A DNA stretch of 60,885 nucleotides, taken from positions 1 to 60,885 of the forward strand of contig CAXGYF010000005.1 of assembly GCA_964013895.1 (NCBI GenBank), written 5' to 3'. How positions within the stretch are numbered: the stretch's first letter is position 1; each line of letters opens with the position of its first letter. Below the pieces are notes generated by a model, which was not told where the DNA came from, did not search any database, and saw only the letters and a program-made list of their open reading frames with translations. The DNA comes from MedAcidi-G1 sp002713545. GTDB lineage: Bacteria; Actinomycetota; Acidimicrobiia; Acidimicrobiales; MedAcidi-G1. This document shows positions 27,471-36,505 of the stretch, one piece after another. Position numbers and translations under genes: made by a program.

Positions 27471-27794
27471 ATGAACCGACCTCCGCAACTAACAGATGAA
27501 CAGAGGCGCCAAGCTCTGATAAAGGCAGCAGAAGCTAGAAAGTTGCGTGCCGAGATTAAAGAACTTCTAAAAATGGGATCATTGTCCCTAGAAGACTTAC
27601 TGGAACGTTCTGATACTGATGAAAGTCTTGGCCGAATGAAAGTCCTTGCAGTTCTGGAGTCACTGCCTCGACTCGGAAAAGTAAAAGCGCGTAGAACTAT
27701 GGAAGAAATCGGTATTAGTGAAAGTCGTCGATTGCGTGGTTTGGGTGCTCAACAACGAGCTTCGCTTGTGTCGCGTTTTGCTGATCAACCGTGA
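27471..27794 (+). CDS. mihF: Actinobacterial integration host factor, mIHF
   Basis: Nucleoid-associated DNA-binding protein restricted to actinobacteria. The 107-residue sequence has a basic N-terminal helix (EQRRQALIKAAEARKLRAEI) and the helix-two-turn-helix S13-like region LESLPRLGKVKARRTMEEIG followed by SRRLRGLGAQQRASL, the conserved core of the family. The order mihF-gmk-rpoZ is conserved across actinobacteria. A TAACAT box lies nine bases before the ATG. The stop overlaps the gmk start (GTGA). Confidence 0.93.
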   Translation: MNRPPQLTDEQRRQALIKAAEARKLRAEIKELLKMGSLSLEDLLERSDTDESLGRMKVLAVLESLPRLGKVKARRTMEEIGISESRRLRGLGAQQRASLVSRFADQP

Positions 27795-28348
27795 TACCTG
27801 AAGGAGTCAAAACGCCTTTGGTTATTGTCATATCGGGTCCCGGTGGTGCAGGTAAAGGAACGATAGCACGCAAGCTATGTGAGAAAGATCCGACAATTAC
27901 TGTCAGTAGGTCGTGGACAACGAGGGCGCCTCGGACAGATGATAAAAACGACTCTTATTTTTTCGTTAACGATTATGAATTCAACGAACATAAGGACAAC
28001 GGAGGCTTCATCGAATGGAATGAGTTCTTAGGATTCATGTATGGAACCCCTATGCCTGACCAAGATGACGAAAAAGATTTAATTCTGGAAATAGATGTAT
28101 CTGGAGGACGTCAAATCTGTCAAAAGCTCCCACAAGCAATTTTGGTATTTATTGATGTCGAGGATTCAGAACTGCGTAGACGTTTAGCAGGAAGAGGCGA
28201 TAAACAAAGCGAAATAGATAAACGCTTACTGGAGGCAGAAAGAGAAAGAAAAGAAGCTAAAGAACTGAATTATCAGATTGTTCTTAATGATGACCTTACG
28301 AAGGCCACGAAAGAAATATACGAAATTATTTGTAGAGCTCGACTTTAA
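27791..28348 (+). CDS. gmk: Guanylate kinase
   Basis: Phosphorylates GMP to GDP. The P-loop reads GPGGAGKGT (near residue 15) instead of the usual GPSGVGKST; the GMP-binding region SRSWTTRAPR, FIEWNEF and YGTP follow, and the C-terminal RLAGRGDKQSEIDKRL with NDDLTKA fits the family. Length 185 is normal. Start GTG overlaps the mihF stop. The P-loop variant keeps the Lys that binds phosphate, so activity is expected. Confidence 0.92.
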   Translation: MIPEGVKTPLVIVISGPGGAGKGTIARKLCEKDPTITVSRSWTTRAPRTDDKNDSYFFVNDYEFNEHKDNGGFIEWNEFLGFMYGTPMPDQDDEKDLILEIDVSGGRQICQKLPQAILVFIDVEDSELRRRLAGRGDKQSEIDKRLLEAERERKEAKELNYQIVLNDDLTKATKEIYEIICRARL

Positions 28349-28388
28349 AGGACCGTAGGGAAGTTACTCTCATCCTGATACCTTGGAT

Positions 28389-28418
28389 ATGCCGCAGGAA
28401 CCGCCTGCAAAGTGGCAT
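28389..28418 (+). repeat. Nested inverted repeat in the rpoZ leader
   Basis: ATGCC (28389-28393) pairs with GGCAT (28414-28418), and inside it GCAGG (28394-28398) pairs with CCTGC (28404-28408) around loop AACCG, leaving a five-base AAAGT bulge on one side. The stem is coaxial and ends seven bases before the AGAGGAG of rpoZ. It has no U run, so it is more likely a structured leader or operator than a terminator. Confidence 0.5.
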
Positions 28419-28437
28419 TTCTTCAAGAGGAGTCGCT

Positions 28438-28791
28438 ATGCGACGATATGACACATTGATGAACCCAGAGATAGAGGGTCTTCTAGACACGACTGAATCG
28501 AAATTTGGTCTTGTTGTTTTAGGGGCTAGAAGGGCTCGACAAATAACTTCTTATTTTGGTCAGTTAGGTGAAGGTTTGGGAGCCTCAGTTCCACCTCAGA
28601 TAACTTCAACTTCAAGAAAACCGTTGTCAATAGCTTTTGAAGAGGTATCAGTTGAGAAAATTGTTCCCATAGAACTCCCGGACGAACCTGAAATCGAAGA
28701 AGTTATTGAAGCAGAAGCAGAAGCAGAAGCAGAATTATTGATGGACGAAGAATCAGGCGATATTTCTCCTGACGATGACGAGAGCGCTTAG
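28438..28791 (+). CDS. rpoZ: RNA polymerase omega subunit
   Basis: Small subunit that helps RNA polymerase assemble around beta-prime. The core is recognisable as MNPEIEGLLDTTESKFGLVV, LGARRARQITSYF and RKPLSIAFEEV, in the actinobacterial form. AGAGGAG stands six bases before the ATG. After the conserved part comes a long acidic tail with a coding microsatellite: four perfect GAAGCA units (28708-28731) giving alternating Glu-Ala. The total of 117 residues is longer than E. coli omega because of this tail. Confidence 0.93.
   Translation: MRRYDTLMNPEIEGLLDTTESKFGLVVLGARRARQITSYFGQLGEGLGASVPPQITSTSRKPLSIAFEEVSVEKIVPIELPDEPEIEEVIEAEAEAEAELLMDEESGDISPDDDESA
28708..28734 (+). repeat. GAAGCA hexanucleotide repeat inside rpoZ
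   Basis: Four perfect GAAGCA units plus a final GAA encode an (EA)n run in the acidic tail of omega. The unit is six bases, so changes in copy number would keep the frame. Confidence 0.85.
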
Positions 28792-28808
28792 CCTCGTTTA
28801 TATCCCAA

Positions 28809-30050
28809 ATGGGTCAGCTTGACGGTCGCAGGATCGTTCTAGGAGTTACCGGTGGAATAGCCGCTTACAAGGCTATAGAGGTATGTAGAAGACTTACCGA
28901 CGCAGGAGCCTATGTCTCACCAGTATTAACCAAAGGGGCACTTCGCTTCGTAGGAAAGTCAACCTTTGATGCTTTAGGGTCAGAAAAAACCCAGATTTCC
29001 TTATGGGATGAGGAGCATGCGATTCCACATACAAGACTTGGCCAAGGTGCTGATTTAATTATCGTTTGTCCCGCTACAGCCCGGTTGATATCTGATTATC
29101 GAAATGGGCGGTCTGGAGATTTATTGACAGCCACTCTTTTGGCGACACGTGCACAAGTGATGATTTGCCCGGCAATGCATACAGAGATGTGGGAACAGCC
29201 TTCAGTGATTGAAAATATTTCTACACTTCGTGAGAGAGGTGTTCAAGTAGTCGGCCCGGTTGAAGGGAGACTGGCCGGTGGAGATAGCGGTTTTGGACGT
29301 TTAGCGGAACCAGACGATGTAGTGGATTCAGTTTTAGAACTTATGGGTAAAGATACTGGAAACCTACCTGGAGATCTTGCGGGATTGACGGTTTTAGTCA
29401 CCGCAGGTGGCACGCGAGAACCCATTGGACCGGTTCGTTATATCGGAAATAGATCATCAGGTAAACAAGGACACGCCTTGGCGAGTGAAGCTGCATTAAG
29501 AGGGGCGAAAGTAGTTTGTGTGACAACGGAAGCCGAAACAGCACCAGACGAAGTGGGAGTTGAAATAATAGAAGTCGAAACGGCTCAGGAAATGCATGAT
29601 TCGGTAATGGAGAATTCTTCAAGAGCTGATTGGATATTTATGGCTGCTGCAGTAGCAGATTTTAGGCCCCAGAAAGTTGCGAGTCAGAAAATAAAAAAAG
29701 AAGAAGGCATTCCTGAAATAGAACTTGAGCCAACGGTAGACATTTTGAAGGCACTTGATAAAGCGAGAAAAGTCGATCAACTTATTATTGGTTTTGCGGC
29801 TGAAACAAAGAATTTACTTGAGAATGCTTCTAAGAAACTAGAAAGTAAAAATCTTGATCTGATTGTTGCAAATGATGTTTCTGCTCCGGGAGTCGGCTTC
29901 GGGCACGATACAAATTCGGTTTCTGTAATTGACCGGAACGGTGCATCAACCGAAATTTCATTATGCGACAAAAAAGAAATAGCAAGAAACATAATAGATA
30001 TAGTCACTGAATCATGGTCTATCCATGGGACTGATCCTAAGATTCAATAA
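28809..30050 (+). CDS. coaBC: Bifunctional phosphopantothenoylcysteine decarboxylase / phosphopantothenate-cysteine ligase
   Basis: Two consecutive steps of coenzyme A synthesis. The N-terminal CoaC flavoprotein half has LGVTGGIAAYKAIEVCRRL, the catalytic-type His in IPHTRLGQGAD, PATARLISDY and PAMHTEMWEQPSV; GFGRLAEPDD marks the substrate clamp. The CoaB half starts near residue 193 with VLVTAGGTREPIGPVRYIGN and contains AAAVADFRPQ and the Lys cluster QKIKKEEG. The length of 413 is typical. No strong ribosome-binding site is seen before the ATG. Confidence 0.95.
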   Translation: MGQLDGRRIVLGVTGGIAAYKAIEVCRRLTDAGAYVSPVLTKGALRFVGKSTFDALGSEKTQISLWDEEHAIPHTRLGQGADLIIVCPATARLISDYRNGRSGDLLTATLLATRAQVMICPAMHTEMWEQPSVIENISTLRERGVQVVGPVEGRLAGGDSGFGRLAEPDDVVDSVLELMGKDTGNLPGDLAGLTVLVTAGGTREPIGPVRYIGNRSSGKQGHALASEAALRGAKVVCVTTEAETAPDEVGVEIIEVETAQEMHDSVMENSSRADWIFMAAAVADFRPQKVASQKIKKEEGIPEIELEPTVDILKALDKARKVDQLIIGFAAETKNLLENASKKLESKNLDLIVANDVSAPGVGFGHDTNSVSVIDRNGASTEISLCDKKEIARNIIDIVTESWSIHGTDPKIQ

Positions 30051-30065
30051 AAGAAAAGAGATACA

Positions 30066-31262
30066 GTGTCGCGAAAGTGGAGTTTTACATCAGAGTCAGT
30101 GACAGAAGGTCACCCAGACAAAATGGCGGACCAGATTTCTGATGCGATACTAGACGCACTTCTATTAGAAGATCCTAATTCCAGAGTTGCCTGCGAAACA
30201 ATGGTGACGACTGGTATTTGTGTTGTGGCAGGTGAGATAACAACATCGGGATATGTAGATATACCAGAGATAGTTCGTCAGACTATTAGAGAAATTGGGT
30301 ACGACAGAGAAGACTATGGTTTTGACGGAAGCACCTGTGGGGTGATGGTGACTCTTGATTCCCAATCCGATGACATAAGTAGAGGTATAAACAGCTCTGA
30401 GGAGACTCGTTCTGGGATATCAGATAATGAAGACGAATTAGATAGACAGGGTGCCGGAGATCAAGGAATGATGTTTGGTTATGCCTGTGATGAAACCGAA
30501 GCCCTAATGCCCTTGCCGATCCAAGTAGCAAATCGTATGGCAGAAAGGCACGCGGAAATAAGAAAGGCAGGAAATATCCCCTATCTTAGGCCTGATGGAA
30601 AAACACAGGTTACTTTCGACTACGAAGACAATAAGCCTGTGCGTTTGAATACTGTTCTAGTTTCAACTCAACATAATGATGGAATTGATAGAGATGCAAT
30701 AATTCGCCCGGATCTAATTGAACATGTAATAAGGCCGACAATTCCTGAAGAGTACCGTGAAGACGATTACACGGTTTTGGTTAATCCAACAGGACGTTTT
30801 GTTGTGGGAGGACCTGTAGGAGATGCAGGACTGACAGGAAGAAAGATTATTGTCGACACTTACGGCGGGATCGCAAGACATGGAGGTGGAGCGTTTTCTG
30901 GTAAAGACCCGAGCAAAGTAGATCGATCAGCTGCATATGCGACAAGGTGGGTTGCAAAGAACATAGTCGCTGCAGGAGCTGCATCAAGGTGTGAAGTACA
31001 AGTTGCTTACGCAATTGGAATGGCGAGACCGGTATCAATCCTTGTTGAAACTTTCGGAACAGAAAAAGTTGACCCTGTTAAAATCGAAGACGCTATTCAA
31101 GAAATTTTTGATTTAAGACCAGCGGCAATAATCAATGATCTTGATTTGAGACGGCCGATCTACAAGTCGACTGCAGCTTATGGGCATTTCGGGCGCGAGG
31201 AGTTCCCTTGGGAACAAGTCAACCGTGCAGACGATGTGCGTTCCCATTTAGGGTTAAACTGA
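30066..31262 (+). CDS. metK: S-adenosylmethionine synthetase
   Basis: Makes S-adenosylmethionine from methionine and ATP. The three repeated domains are shown by FTSESVTEGHPDKMADQISD, GAGDQGMMFGYACDE (signature 1), the ATP-binding GGAFSGKDPSKVDRSAAY (signature 2) and the closing YGHFGREEFPWE. Length 398 is normal. GTG start 15 bases after coaBC; only a purine-rich stretch precedes it. No SAM riboswitch is visible upstream; transcription probably comes through from coaBC. Confidence 0.97.
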   Translation: MSRKWSFTSESVTEGHPDKMADQISDAILDALLLEDPNSRVACETMVTTGICVVAGEITTSGYVDIPEIVRQTIREIGYDREDYGFDGSTCGVMVTLDSQSDDISRGINSSEETRSGISDNEDELDRQGAGDQGMMFGYACDETEALMPLPIQVANRMAERHAEIRKAGNIPYLRPDGKTQVTFDYEDNKPVRLNTVLVSTQHNDGIDRDAIIRPDLIEHVIRPTIPEEYREDDYTVLVNPTGRFVVGGPVGDAGLTGRKIIVDTYGGIARHGGGAFSGKDPSKVDRSAAYATRWVAKNIVAAGAASRCEVQVAYAIGMARPVSILVETFGTEKVDPVKIEDAIQEIFDLRPAAIINDLDLRRPIYKSTAAYGHFGREEFPWEQVNRADDVRSHLGLN

Positions 31263-31277
31263 ACTCCCCGGGCCCAC

Positions 31278-33125
31278 ATGAATGCCCGAAGTAAGAATGG
31301 CCAGCTGACTTTTGAGTCAGCGCTAGAATCCAAAGAGGATATTAAATCTGAAGTTCTTACTTCGAATGAAACTGATACACAGTCGAGAGTAGTAAGGGTT
31401 CTTCCTGATGTTCCAGCTATCAATAAACCATTTGATTACGCGGTTCCACAATCATGGATTGAAGATGGAAGAGCTGATCACATAAAAATCGGGACCATGG
31501 TTAGGGTGCCTTTCAGTGGAAGGCAAGTTAATGGATGGGTGTTGGAGGTTGATATTCAACCCGAAGAAGGAATAAATCTGCTTCCGTTATCCAAATACAG
31601 AAGCGTTGGGCCCTCTGAGGAAGTCATTGAGTTAGCTTATTGGGCGTCAAACCGTTGGGTGGGTCGTCTTAATCGGTTTCTAACTACGGCATCACCACCA
31701 AAAAATGTTTCCTCATTGGAAAAACATCAAGCCGCTTCAAGGAAAGTAAATAACGACGGATACGAAACAGTTTGGTTTCATGAAGTAGCGAAACGAAAAG
31801 AAGCTGTTCTCAGGCTTCCCCCGTCACTAGATGCAGTCTCAATAGCATCTGAATTTGTCACCAAAGGTAATACCTTGATTCTGTCACCTTCAATTTCAGG
31901 CGCCCAGAAACTTGCTGCAGGATTAAAGAGAAAGGGATTACATATATCGCTAGTTCCTGAGGAATGGCGAAATGCCGCTGTTGGAGGTTCTGTAGTTGGA
32001 AGCCGGTCTGCGGCGTTTGCTCCAATAGTTGACCTTTCTGCAGTTGTCGTGTTCGATGAACATGATGCCTCTTATCAAGAAGAACGTACACCAACATGGA
32101 ATGCGCGTGATGTGGTAATAGAAAGAGCAAATAGGAAAGAAATACCTTGTGTTCTGATTTCTGCGATTCCTTCCTTGGAAGCTCTTTCATGGGGTCACCA
32201 AATAAAACTTCCGCGTAAAGAAGAACGAGAGGGGTGGCCAATAGTTGAAATTATCGACAGGAGAGTTGATGATCCAACACGATCTGGTCTTCTAAGCGAC
32301 AAACTCACTTCGATTTTAAGGGATGCAACAGGTCCTGTAATTTGCATTTTGAACAGAAAAGGTCGGTCACGTTTATTGGCATGTGATCGGTGCGGTTCGC
32401 TAGCAAGATGCGAAAAACATCATATTCCTCTAACTCAAAGAGACGATCACACACTTGAATGCCCTTCTGGTTGCAATGACCGTCCAGTCGTGTGCGATTT
32501 TTGTGGTTCAACAAAATTCAAAAATCTACGTGCAGGAATAGCAAGGTTAAGGGAAGAATTGCAAGCCTTATCAAAGAAAAAAGTTGTGGAAATTAGTTCG
32601 GATTCAAAAGGAGAAATTCCAGATTCAGATATTTATATCGGAACTGAAGCAGCCCTTCACAGAGTAGAAAGAGCATCTCATATAGTTTTCTTAGAGTTTG
32701 ATCAAGAACTATTAGCGCCCAGGTTCCGAGCGGCCGAACATGCAGCTTCTCTATTGATTAGATCTGCTCGGATAGTAGGCAAAAGAAGCGAAGGGGGAAG
32801 ATTAATAGTCCAAACCCGTCAACCAGAACACGAAGTTTTGCAAGCTGTTCTTCATGCAAATCCAGAGAAACTAATCGAGGTGGAATCTGAGAGGCGACGG
32901 TTGTTGAAATTGCCGCCTTATAGTGCTTTAGCTCAAATTTCTGGGGCATCAGCTTCTGAAATGGTCGCATCTCTTAGTGAAATTTCTGGGATTGAAGTTA
33001 TGGGCCCACGTGATGATTGTTGGTTAGTTCGTGCTGATGATAATCATGAATTGTCCAAAGCTATTTCGAGCGTGAGGAGACCGAAAGGTAAAATTCGAAT
33101 AGAAATTGACCCCCGAAGGGCTTGA
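31278..33125 (+). CDS. priA: Primosomal protein N' (PriA), actinobacterial form without helicase motifs
   Basis: Replication-restart protein homologous to PriA. The N-terminal 3'-DNA-binding domain (RVLPDVPAINKPFDYAVP, GTMVRVPFSGRQVNGWVL) and the Cys zinc region (CDRCGSLARCEKH, CPSGCNDRPVVCDFCGS) are intact. However, Walker A is missing: the place of GxTGSGKT holds unrelated residues, and Walker B reads VVVFDEHDASYQ in place of DEEH. Loss of ATPase motifs is known for mycobacterial PriA, so this is lineage-typical rather than a pseudogene. 615 residues with an uninterrupted frame; no ribosome-binding site is obvious before ATG 31278. Confidence 0.92.
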   Translation: MNARSKNGQLTFESALESKEDIKSEVLTSNETDTQSRVVRVLPDVPAINKPFDYAVPQSWIEDGRADHIKIGTMVRVPFSGRQVNGWVLEVDIQPEEGINLLPLSKYRSVGPSEEVIELAYWASNRWVGRLNRFLTTASPPKNVSSLEKHQAASRKVNNDGYETVWFHEVAKRKEAVLRLPPSLDAVSIASEFVTKGNTLILSPSISGAQKLAAGLKRKGLHISLVPEEWRNAAVGGSVVGSRSAAFAPIVDLSAVVVFDEHDASYQEERTPTWNARDVVIERANRKEIPCVLISAIPSLEALSWGHQIKLPRKEEREGWPIVEIIDRRVDDPTRSGLLSDKLTSILRDATGPVICILNRKGRSRLLACDRCGSLARCEKHHIPLTQRDDHTLECPSGCNDRPVVCDFCGSTKFKNLRAGIARLREELQALSKKKVVEISSDSKGEIPDSDIYIGTEAALHRVERASHIVFLEFDQELLAPRFRAAEHAASLLIRSARIVGKRSEGGRLIVQTRQPEHEVLQAVLHANPEKLIEVESERRRLLKLPPYSALAQISGASASEMVASLSEISGIEVMGPRDDCWLVRADDNHELSKAISSVRRPKGKIRIEIDPRRA

Positions 33126-33151
33126 CAGTCAAACCAAAAGCCTTCTGCCGA

Positions 33152-33157
33152 TAACCT
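33152..33157 (+). promoter_or_regulatory. Putative -10 box of a leaderless def transcript
   Basis: TAACCT ends six bases before the def ATG; TTAATA fills the gap and no Shine-Dalgarno sequence is present. A TTGACA occurs at 33122-33127 but is 24 bases away, too far for a normal spacer. Confidence 0.45.
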
Positions 33158-33163
33158 TTAATA

Positions 33164-33706
33164 ATGAGCATCAATGAAATAAGAGTCATAGGGGACCCTG
33201 TACTTAGGGTCACGGCAACAGAAATAACAGAAATAACAGAAAATCTTGCTCTCTTGACTCAAGGCATGCTTTCAACAATGTATGCAGCTCCCGGAATAGG
33301 TTTGGCAGCACCTCAGATAGGGGTTCAAAAAAGACTTTTCGTCTACGACTGGGGTTCCGGTCCGGGAGTGTTGATAAATCCTGAAATAAAAGATGCCGAC
33401 GGAGAATGGACTTTTGAAGAAGGTTGTTTGTCAATTCCGGGTCTTTCTTGGGAGTTATTGAGGCCCAAACAGATTCACATAGTTGGGCTCGATATGGAAG
33501 GTAAAGAAGTTTCTATCGAGGCGGATGAGTTGGAATCTCGCTTATTTCAACATGAAATGGATCACTTAAATGGAGTGTTACTTGTTGATCACCTTGACGA
33601 AGATCAAAGACGTGAGGCTAATAAAACATTGATGGGAATTAGCGAATCAGTAGGCTATCCACTCCCGATCGTTAAAGATAATCTTGGGCTCAAACAAAGT
33701 GACTGA
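33164..33706 (+). CDS. def: Peptide deformylase
   Basis: Removes the formyl group from new protein N-termini. All three signature motifs are seen: GIGLAAPQIG (motif 1, near residue 44), EEGCLSIPG with the metal Cys (motif 2) and FQHEMDHLNG (HExxH, motif 3). 180 residues, typical. Followed by fmt, which adds the formyl group; the pair overlaps, so adding and removing formyl are co-expressed. Confidence 0.96.
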   Translation: MSINEIRVIGDPVLRVTATEITEITENLALLTQGMLSTMYAAPGIGLAAPQIGVQKRLFVYDWGSGPGVLINPEIKDADGEWTFEEGCLSIPGLSWELLRPKQIHIVGLDMEGKEVSIEADELESRLFQHEMDHLNGVLLVDHLDEDQRREANKTLMGISESVGYPLPIVKDNLGLKQSD

Positions 33707-34580
33707 CAGCCCCAAGCGATTGGCTTTTATAGGAACTCCTGAGTTGTCAGTTCCTTTCATGAAAACCTTATGTGCGTCCGGATATGAAATTGGGTTAGTA
33801 GTTACCGGAGAAGATAGAAGAAGAGGGAGAGGTGAAGAACCTTCACCTTCTCCTGTTAAAGGAGCCGCTATCGAAATGGAACTACCGGTTACTCACGAGA
33901 TAGAAGATGTAAAAAACTTCGAAATCGATCTGGCGGTGGTGGTAGCTTATGGAAGTTTTATTCCGGTTGACCTTCTCGAAAAGGTTTTAATGATCAATGT
34001 CCATTTTTCATTATTACCGAGGTGGAGAGGACCCGCCCCCATAGAAAGAGCAATCCTTGCAGGTGATACAAAAAGTGGCGTCTGCATAATGGAAGTAGGT
34101 GAAGAGTTTGATATTGGACGTGTTTTCAGTCGACAAGAGGTAGAAATTTTAGCTCGTGACACCACAGAAACTCTTAGAAATCGACTTATACATGCGGGAT
34201 GTGAGCTCCTGGTGTCAACACTTGATAATGGACTTGGTGAACCGATACCTCAGGAGGGTGAGATAGTTTGGGCTGAAAAAATAATTCCTAAAGAGAGAGA
34301 AATAAAGTGGGAATTAGAGGCAGAAAAAATTGATCGATTAGTCAGAATAGGTGGAGCGTGGACAACTTTTGCGGGTAAGCGTTTCAAAGTCTGGGAAGCT
34401 GAAGCAATCGCCCAAGATGTTGGGGGTCAACCGGGTCAACTAGTTGGCGACCAGGTGGCTACTGGTAAAGGATCGTTACGACTAATCGATGTCCAATCCC
34501 AAAATCGAGCCCGACAGGCATTTGATTCATGGAAACTAGGTGCTCGCCTAGAAGAAAATTGTGTATTCGGAGATGGCTGA
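33699..34580 (+). CDS. fmt: Methionyl-tRNA formyltransferase
   Basis: Formylates initiator Met-tRNA with 10-formyl-tetrahydrofolate. The N-terminal domain has LAFIGTPELSVPF, VVTGEDRRRGRG, VVVAYGSFIP and the catalytic Asn-His pair in INVHFSLLPRWRGPAPIERA; the C-terminal OB domain begins near residue 205. GTG 33699, overlapping the def stop by eight bases, gives the family N-terminus; a TTG at 33684 would add five residues. Length about 293. Confidence 0.94.
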   Translation: MTDSPKRLAFIGTPELSVPFMKTLCASGYEIGLVVTGEDRRRGRGEEPSPSPVKGAAIEMELPVTHEIEDVKNFEIDLAVVVAYGSFIPVDLLEKVLMINVHFSLLPRWRGPAPIERAILAGDTKSGVCIMEVGEEFDIGRVFSRQEVEILARDTTETLRNRLIHAGCELLVSTLDNGLGEPIPQEGEIVWAEKIIPKEREIKWELEAEKIDRLVRIGGAWTTFAGKRFKVWEAEAIAQDVGGQPGQLVGDQVATGKGSLRLIDVQSQNRARQAFDSWKLGARLEENCVFGDG

Positions 34581-35700
34581 AAATAATGAGGCACGTGCTC
34601 TTGCTTTAAAGGTTCTTGGTCGGGTAGAAAAAGATTCAGCATTTGCGAATTTAGCGTTAAGAACTGCTTTGGATAACTCTGAACTGGATGAAAGAGATAA
34701 GGCATTAGTTACTGAATTGGTTTATGGCGTTACAAGAATGCGTAGATCATGTGATTTTTTGATTGATCGATTCATTAGTAAAAAATTACATCCAGATGTT
34801 CGAACAATTTTGCGTTTAGGCGCCTATCAGCTTTATTGGATGAAGGTACCTGACCATGCCGCTGTAAACGATTCAGTTTCTTTAGCACCAAAATGGGCAA
34901 AAGGGCTATGCAATGCTGTATTACGTAAAGTCGCCAAAGAGACGGTTGATTGGCCCACAAAAGCGATCGAATACAGCTACCCCGATTGGATTGTGAAGAG
35001 ACTTGATTCTGATCTTGGAGAACATGAAGCCAGTGAGGCACTTAGGTGTATGAATAGTTCCAAATCGGCAACCCTCCGTGAAGACGGATATTTCCAAGAC
35101 GCGGCTTCACAACTGGTGTCAGATCTCTTGACACAGGAAGGAAACTGGGGCGAAGGTCCGGTAATCGATATATGTGCTGCTCCAGGCGGTAAAGCGACTG
35201 CAGCTGTTTCAGCAGGATTTCCTGTAATCGCAGCAGATTCATCCTTGAAAAGGCTGAAATTAGCTAGATCAAATTCCATAAAACTCAATATAAAACTTCC
35301 ACTGGTTGTCTCAGATGGGACAGATTTACCATTCAGAAAAGGTGAGGCTTCAAGAGTCATAGTTGATGCTCCTTGCAGCGGACTTGGTGTTTTAAGAAGG
35401 AGAGCTGACGCTAGATGGAGAATCAAAGAAGATGACCTGGCTGTTTTAGCTGATCTTCAGTTAAAACTACTGTGTTCAGCTTTAACCATGGTGAAATCGG
35501 GAGGTTTGCTTATTTACAGCGTCTGCACACTAACCAATTTAGAAACTATTGAAGTGGATGAAAAATTTCGCAACCTCGTGGATGTTCAAGAAACAGGTGA
35601 CTTGCCCCTCCCTTGGCGGAAACATGGAAGAGGTGGAATGATTCTTCCTCAAGACTTAGACAGCGAAGGAATGTCGGTTTTCTGTTACAGGGCGCCGTAA
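34573..35700 (+). CDS. rsmB: 16S rRNA m5C967 methyltransferase (RsmB/Sun)
   Basis: Methylates C967 of 16S rRNA. The N-terminal NusB-like RNA-binding domain (ARALALKVLGRVEKDSAFAN, LVTELVYGVTRMR) is joined to a SAM-dependent core with CAAPGGKATAA, DGTDLPF, the Cys of VDAPCSGLGVLRRR and the catalytic Cys of YSVCTLTNLE. About 375 residues, somewhat shorter than the 430-470 usual for the family, mostly in linkers. ATG 34573 is chosen on family grounds; GTG 34561 in the same frame is an alternative. Both overlap the end of fmt. Confidence 0.93.
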   Translation: MAENNEARALALKVLGRVEKDSAFANLALRTALDNSELDERDKALVTELVYGVTRMRRSCDFLIDRFISKKLHPDVRTILRLGAYQLYWMKVPDHAAVNDSVSLAPKWAKGLCNAVLRKVAKETVDWPTKAIEYSYPDWIVKRLDSDLGEHEASEALRCMNSSKSATLREDGYFQDAASQLVSDLLTQEGNWGEGPVIDICAAPGGKATAAVSAGFPVIAADSSLKRLKLARSNSIKLNIKLPLVVSDGTDLPFRKGEASRVIVDAPCSGLGVLRRRADARWRIKEDDLAVLADLQLKLLCSALTMVKSGGLLIYSVCTLTNLETIEVDEKFRNLVDVQETGDLPLPWRKHGRGGMILPQDLDSEGMSVFCYRAP

Positions 35701-35704
35701 TGTC

Positions 35705-36499
35705 TTAAACAGTAATCAGTTTTTCTTTCAAATGTTCAAGAACAAGTTCTAGAGCTTCGAAAGTTGGATGCTCTGGTTCATCCACAAATTCTTCGGTAAG
35801 AACAGAATGAGCACGTGTGCTAATCCCATGAGTATTGCCTGGTGACGAATCAATCTCAACAGCTATAAATCCTTCCCCAAATTCTTCATGGAGTCTCGCA
35901 AAACGTTCATTGGGAGTCATTGAATCATTAGAAAATCTAAGACCTAGAATGCAAACGCCATCATCGACACGACTTTTAGCTATTTCAAGATCAGCTTTGG
36001 AAATGCCAATTGATTTCTTTCGTTTGTTTCCAAAAGGAAGGGGCAAACTTGGTTGACTCAGAATAGGTGCTACAAGTCTTTCATCCAGCATCATCCCTAA
36101 GGCAAAACCTCCTGTGAAACACATTCCGACCGCTCCTACTCCTGGGCCTCCACATCGTCCGTGTTCAAAAGCAGCGAGTGCTCGCAACCAATCAGTGATT
36201 GGAGATGTTTTTCGAGCCATGAGAGCAGTAAATTCCCTTGAGATGCAAGCTTTTTGAAGCACTCGGATTGAGTTCCCAAGTGCAGGCTTTTTCCCAGGAA
36301 CTCCAAAAAGCGAGGGGAGAATTGCGGTGCAGCCTATTCCGGCAACTTTTCTGCCAAATTCAGCAACTTTAGGTGTGATTCCGGGAATTTCTGCCATGAC
36401 TATTACAGCCGGACCTGAACCGATACGCAGAACTGTTTTACTTTTACGATTATGTTCAAATTCACCTATCTCGTAACCATCTAAAGCACTTAATTCCAT
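35705..36499 (-). CDS. Dienelactone hydrolase family protein
   Basis: An alpha/beta hydrolase of 264 residues. PAVIVMAEIPGITPKVAEFG is the typical oxyanion region, VGMCFTGGFALGM carries the nucleophile Cys (Gly-x-Cys-x-Gly like dienelactone hydrolase), and candidate Asp (FSNDSMTPNERF) and His (NTHGIS or TRAHSVL) complete a triad. The substrate is unknown; these proteins often have no link to aromatic degradation. It is one of few reverse-strand genes here; it converges on rsmB with only four bases between the stop codons and diverges from the MogA/MoaB gene. Confidence 0.85.
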   Translation of the reverse strand: MELSALDGYEIGEFEHNRKSKTVLRIGSGPAVIVMAEIPGITPKVAEFGRKVAGIGCTAILPSLFGVPGKKPALGNSIRVLQKACISREFTALMARKTSPITDWLRALAAFEHGRCGGPGVGAVGMCFTGGFALGMMLDERLVAPILSQPSLPLPFGNKRKKSIGISKADLEIAKSRVDDGVCILGLRFSNDSMTPNERFARLHEEFGEGFIAVEIDSSPGNTHGISTRAHSVLTEEFVDEPEHPTFEALELVLEHLKEKLITV

Positions 36500-36505
36500 T
36501 TTCAG

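Noticed and set aside
30051..30065. SAM riboswitch before metK
   Set aside because: The gap from coaBC is only 15 bases, too short for any riboswitch.
31278..33125. priA as a decayed pseudogene because Walker A is missing
   Set aside because: The frame is open, zinc Cys are intact, and loss of helicase motifs is known for actinobacterial PriA.
33122..33157. TTGACA and TAACCT as a full sigma-70 promoter for def
   Set aside because: The spacer is 24 bases, far outside 16-19; only the -10 element is kept.
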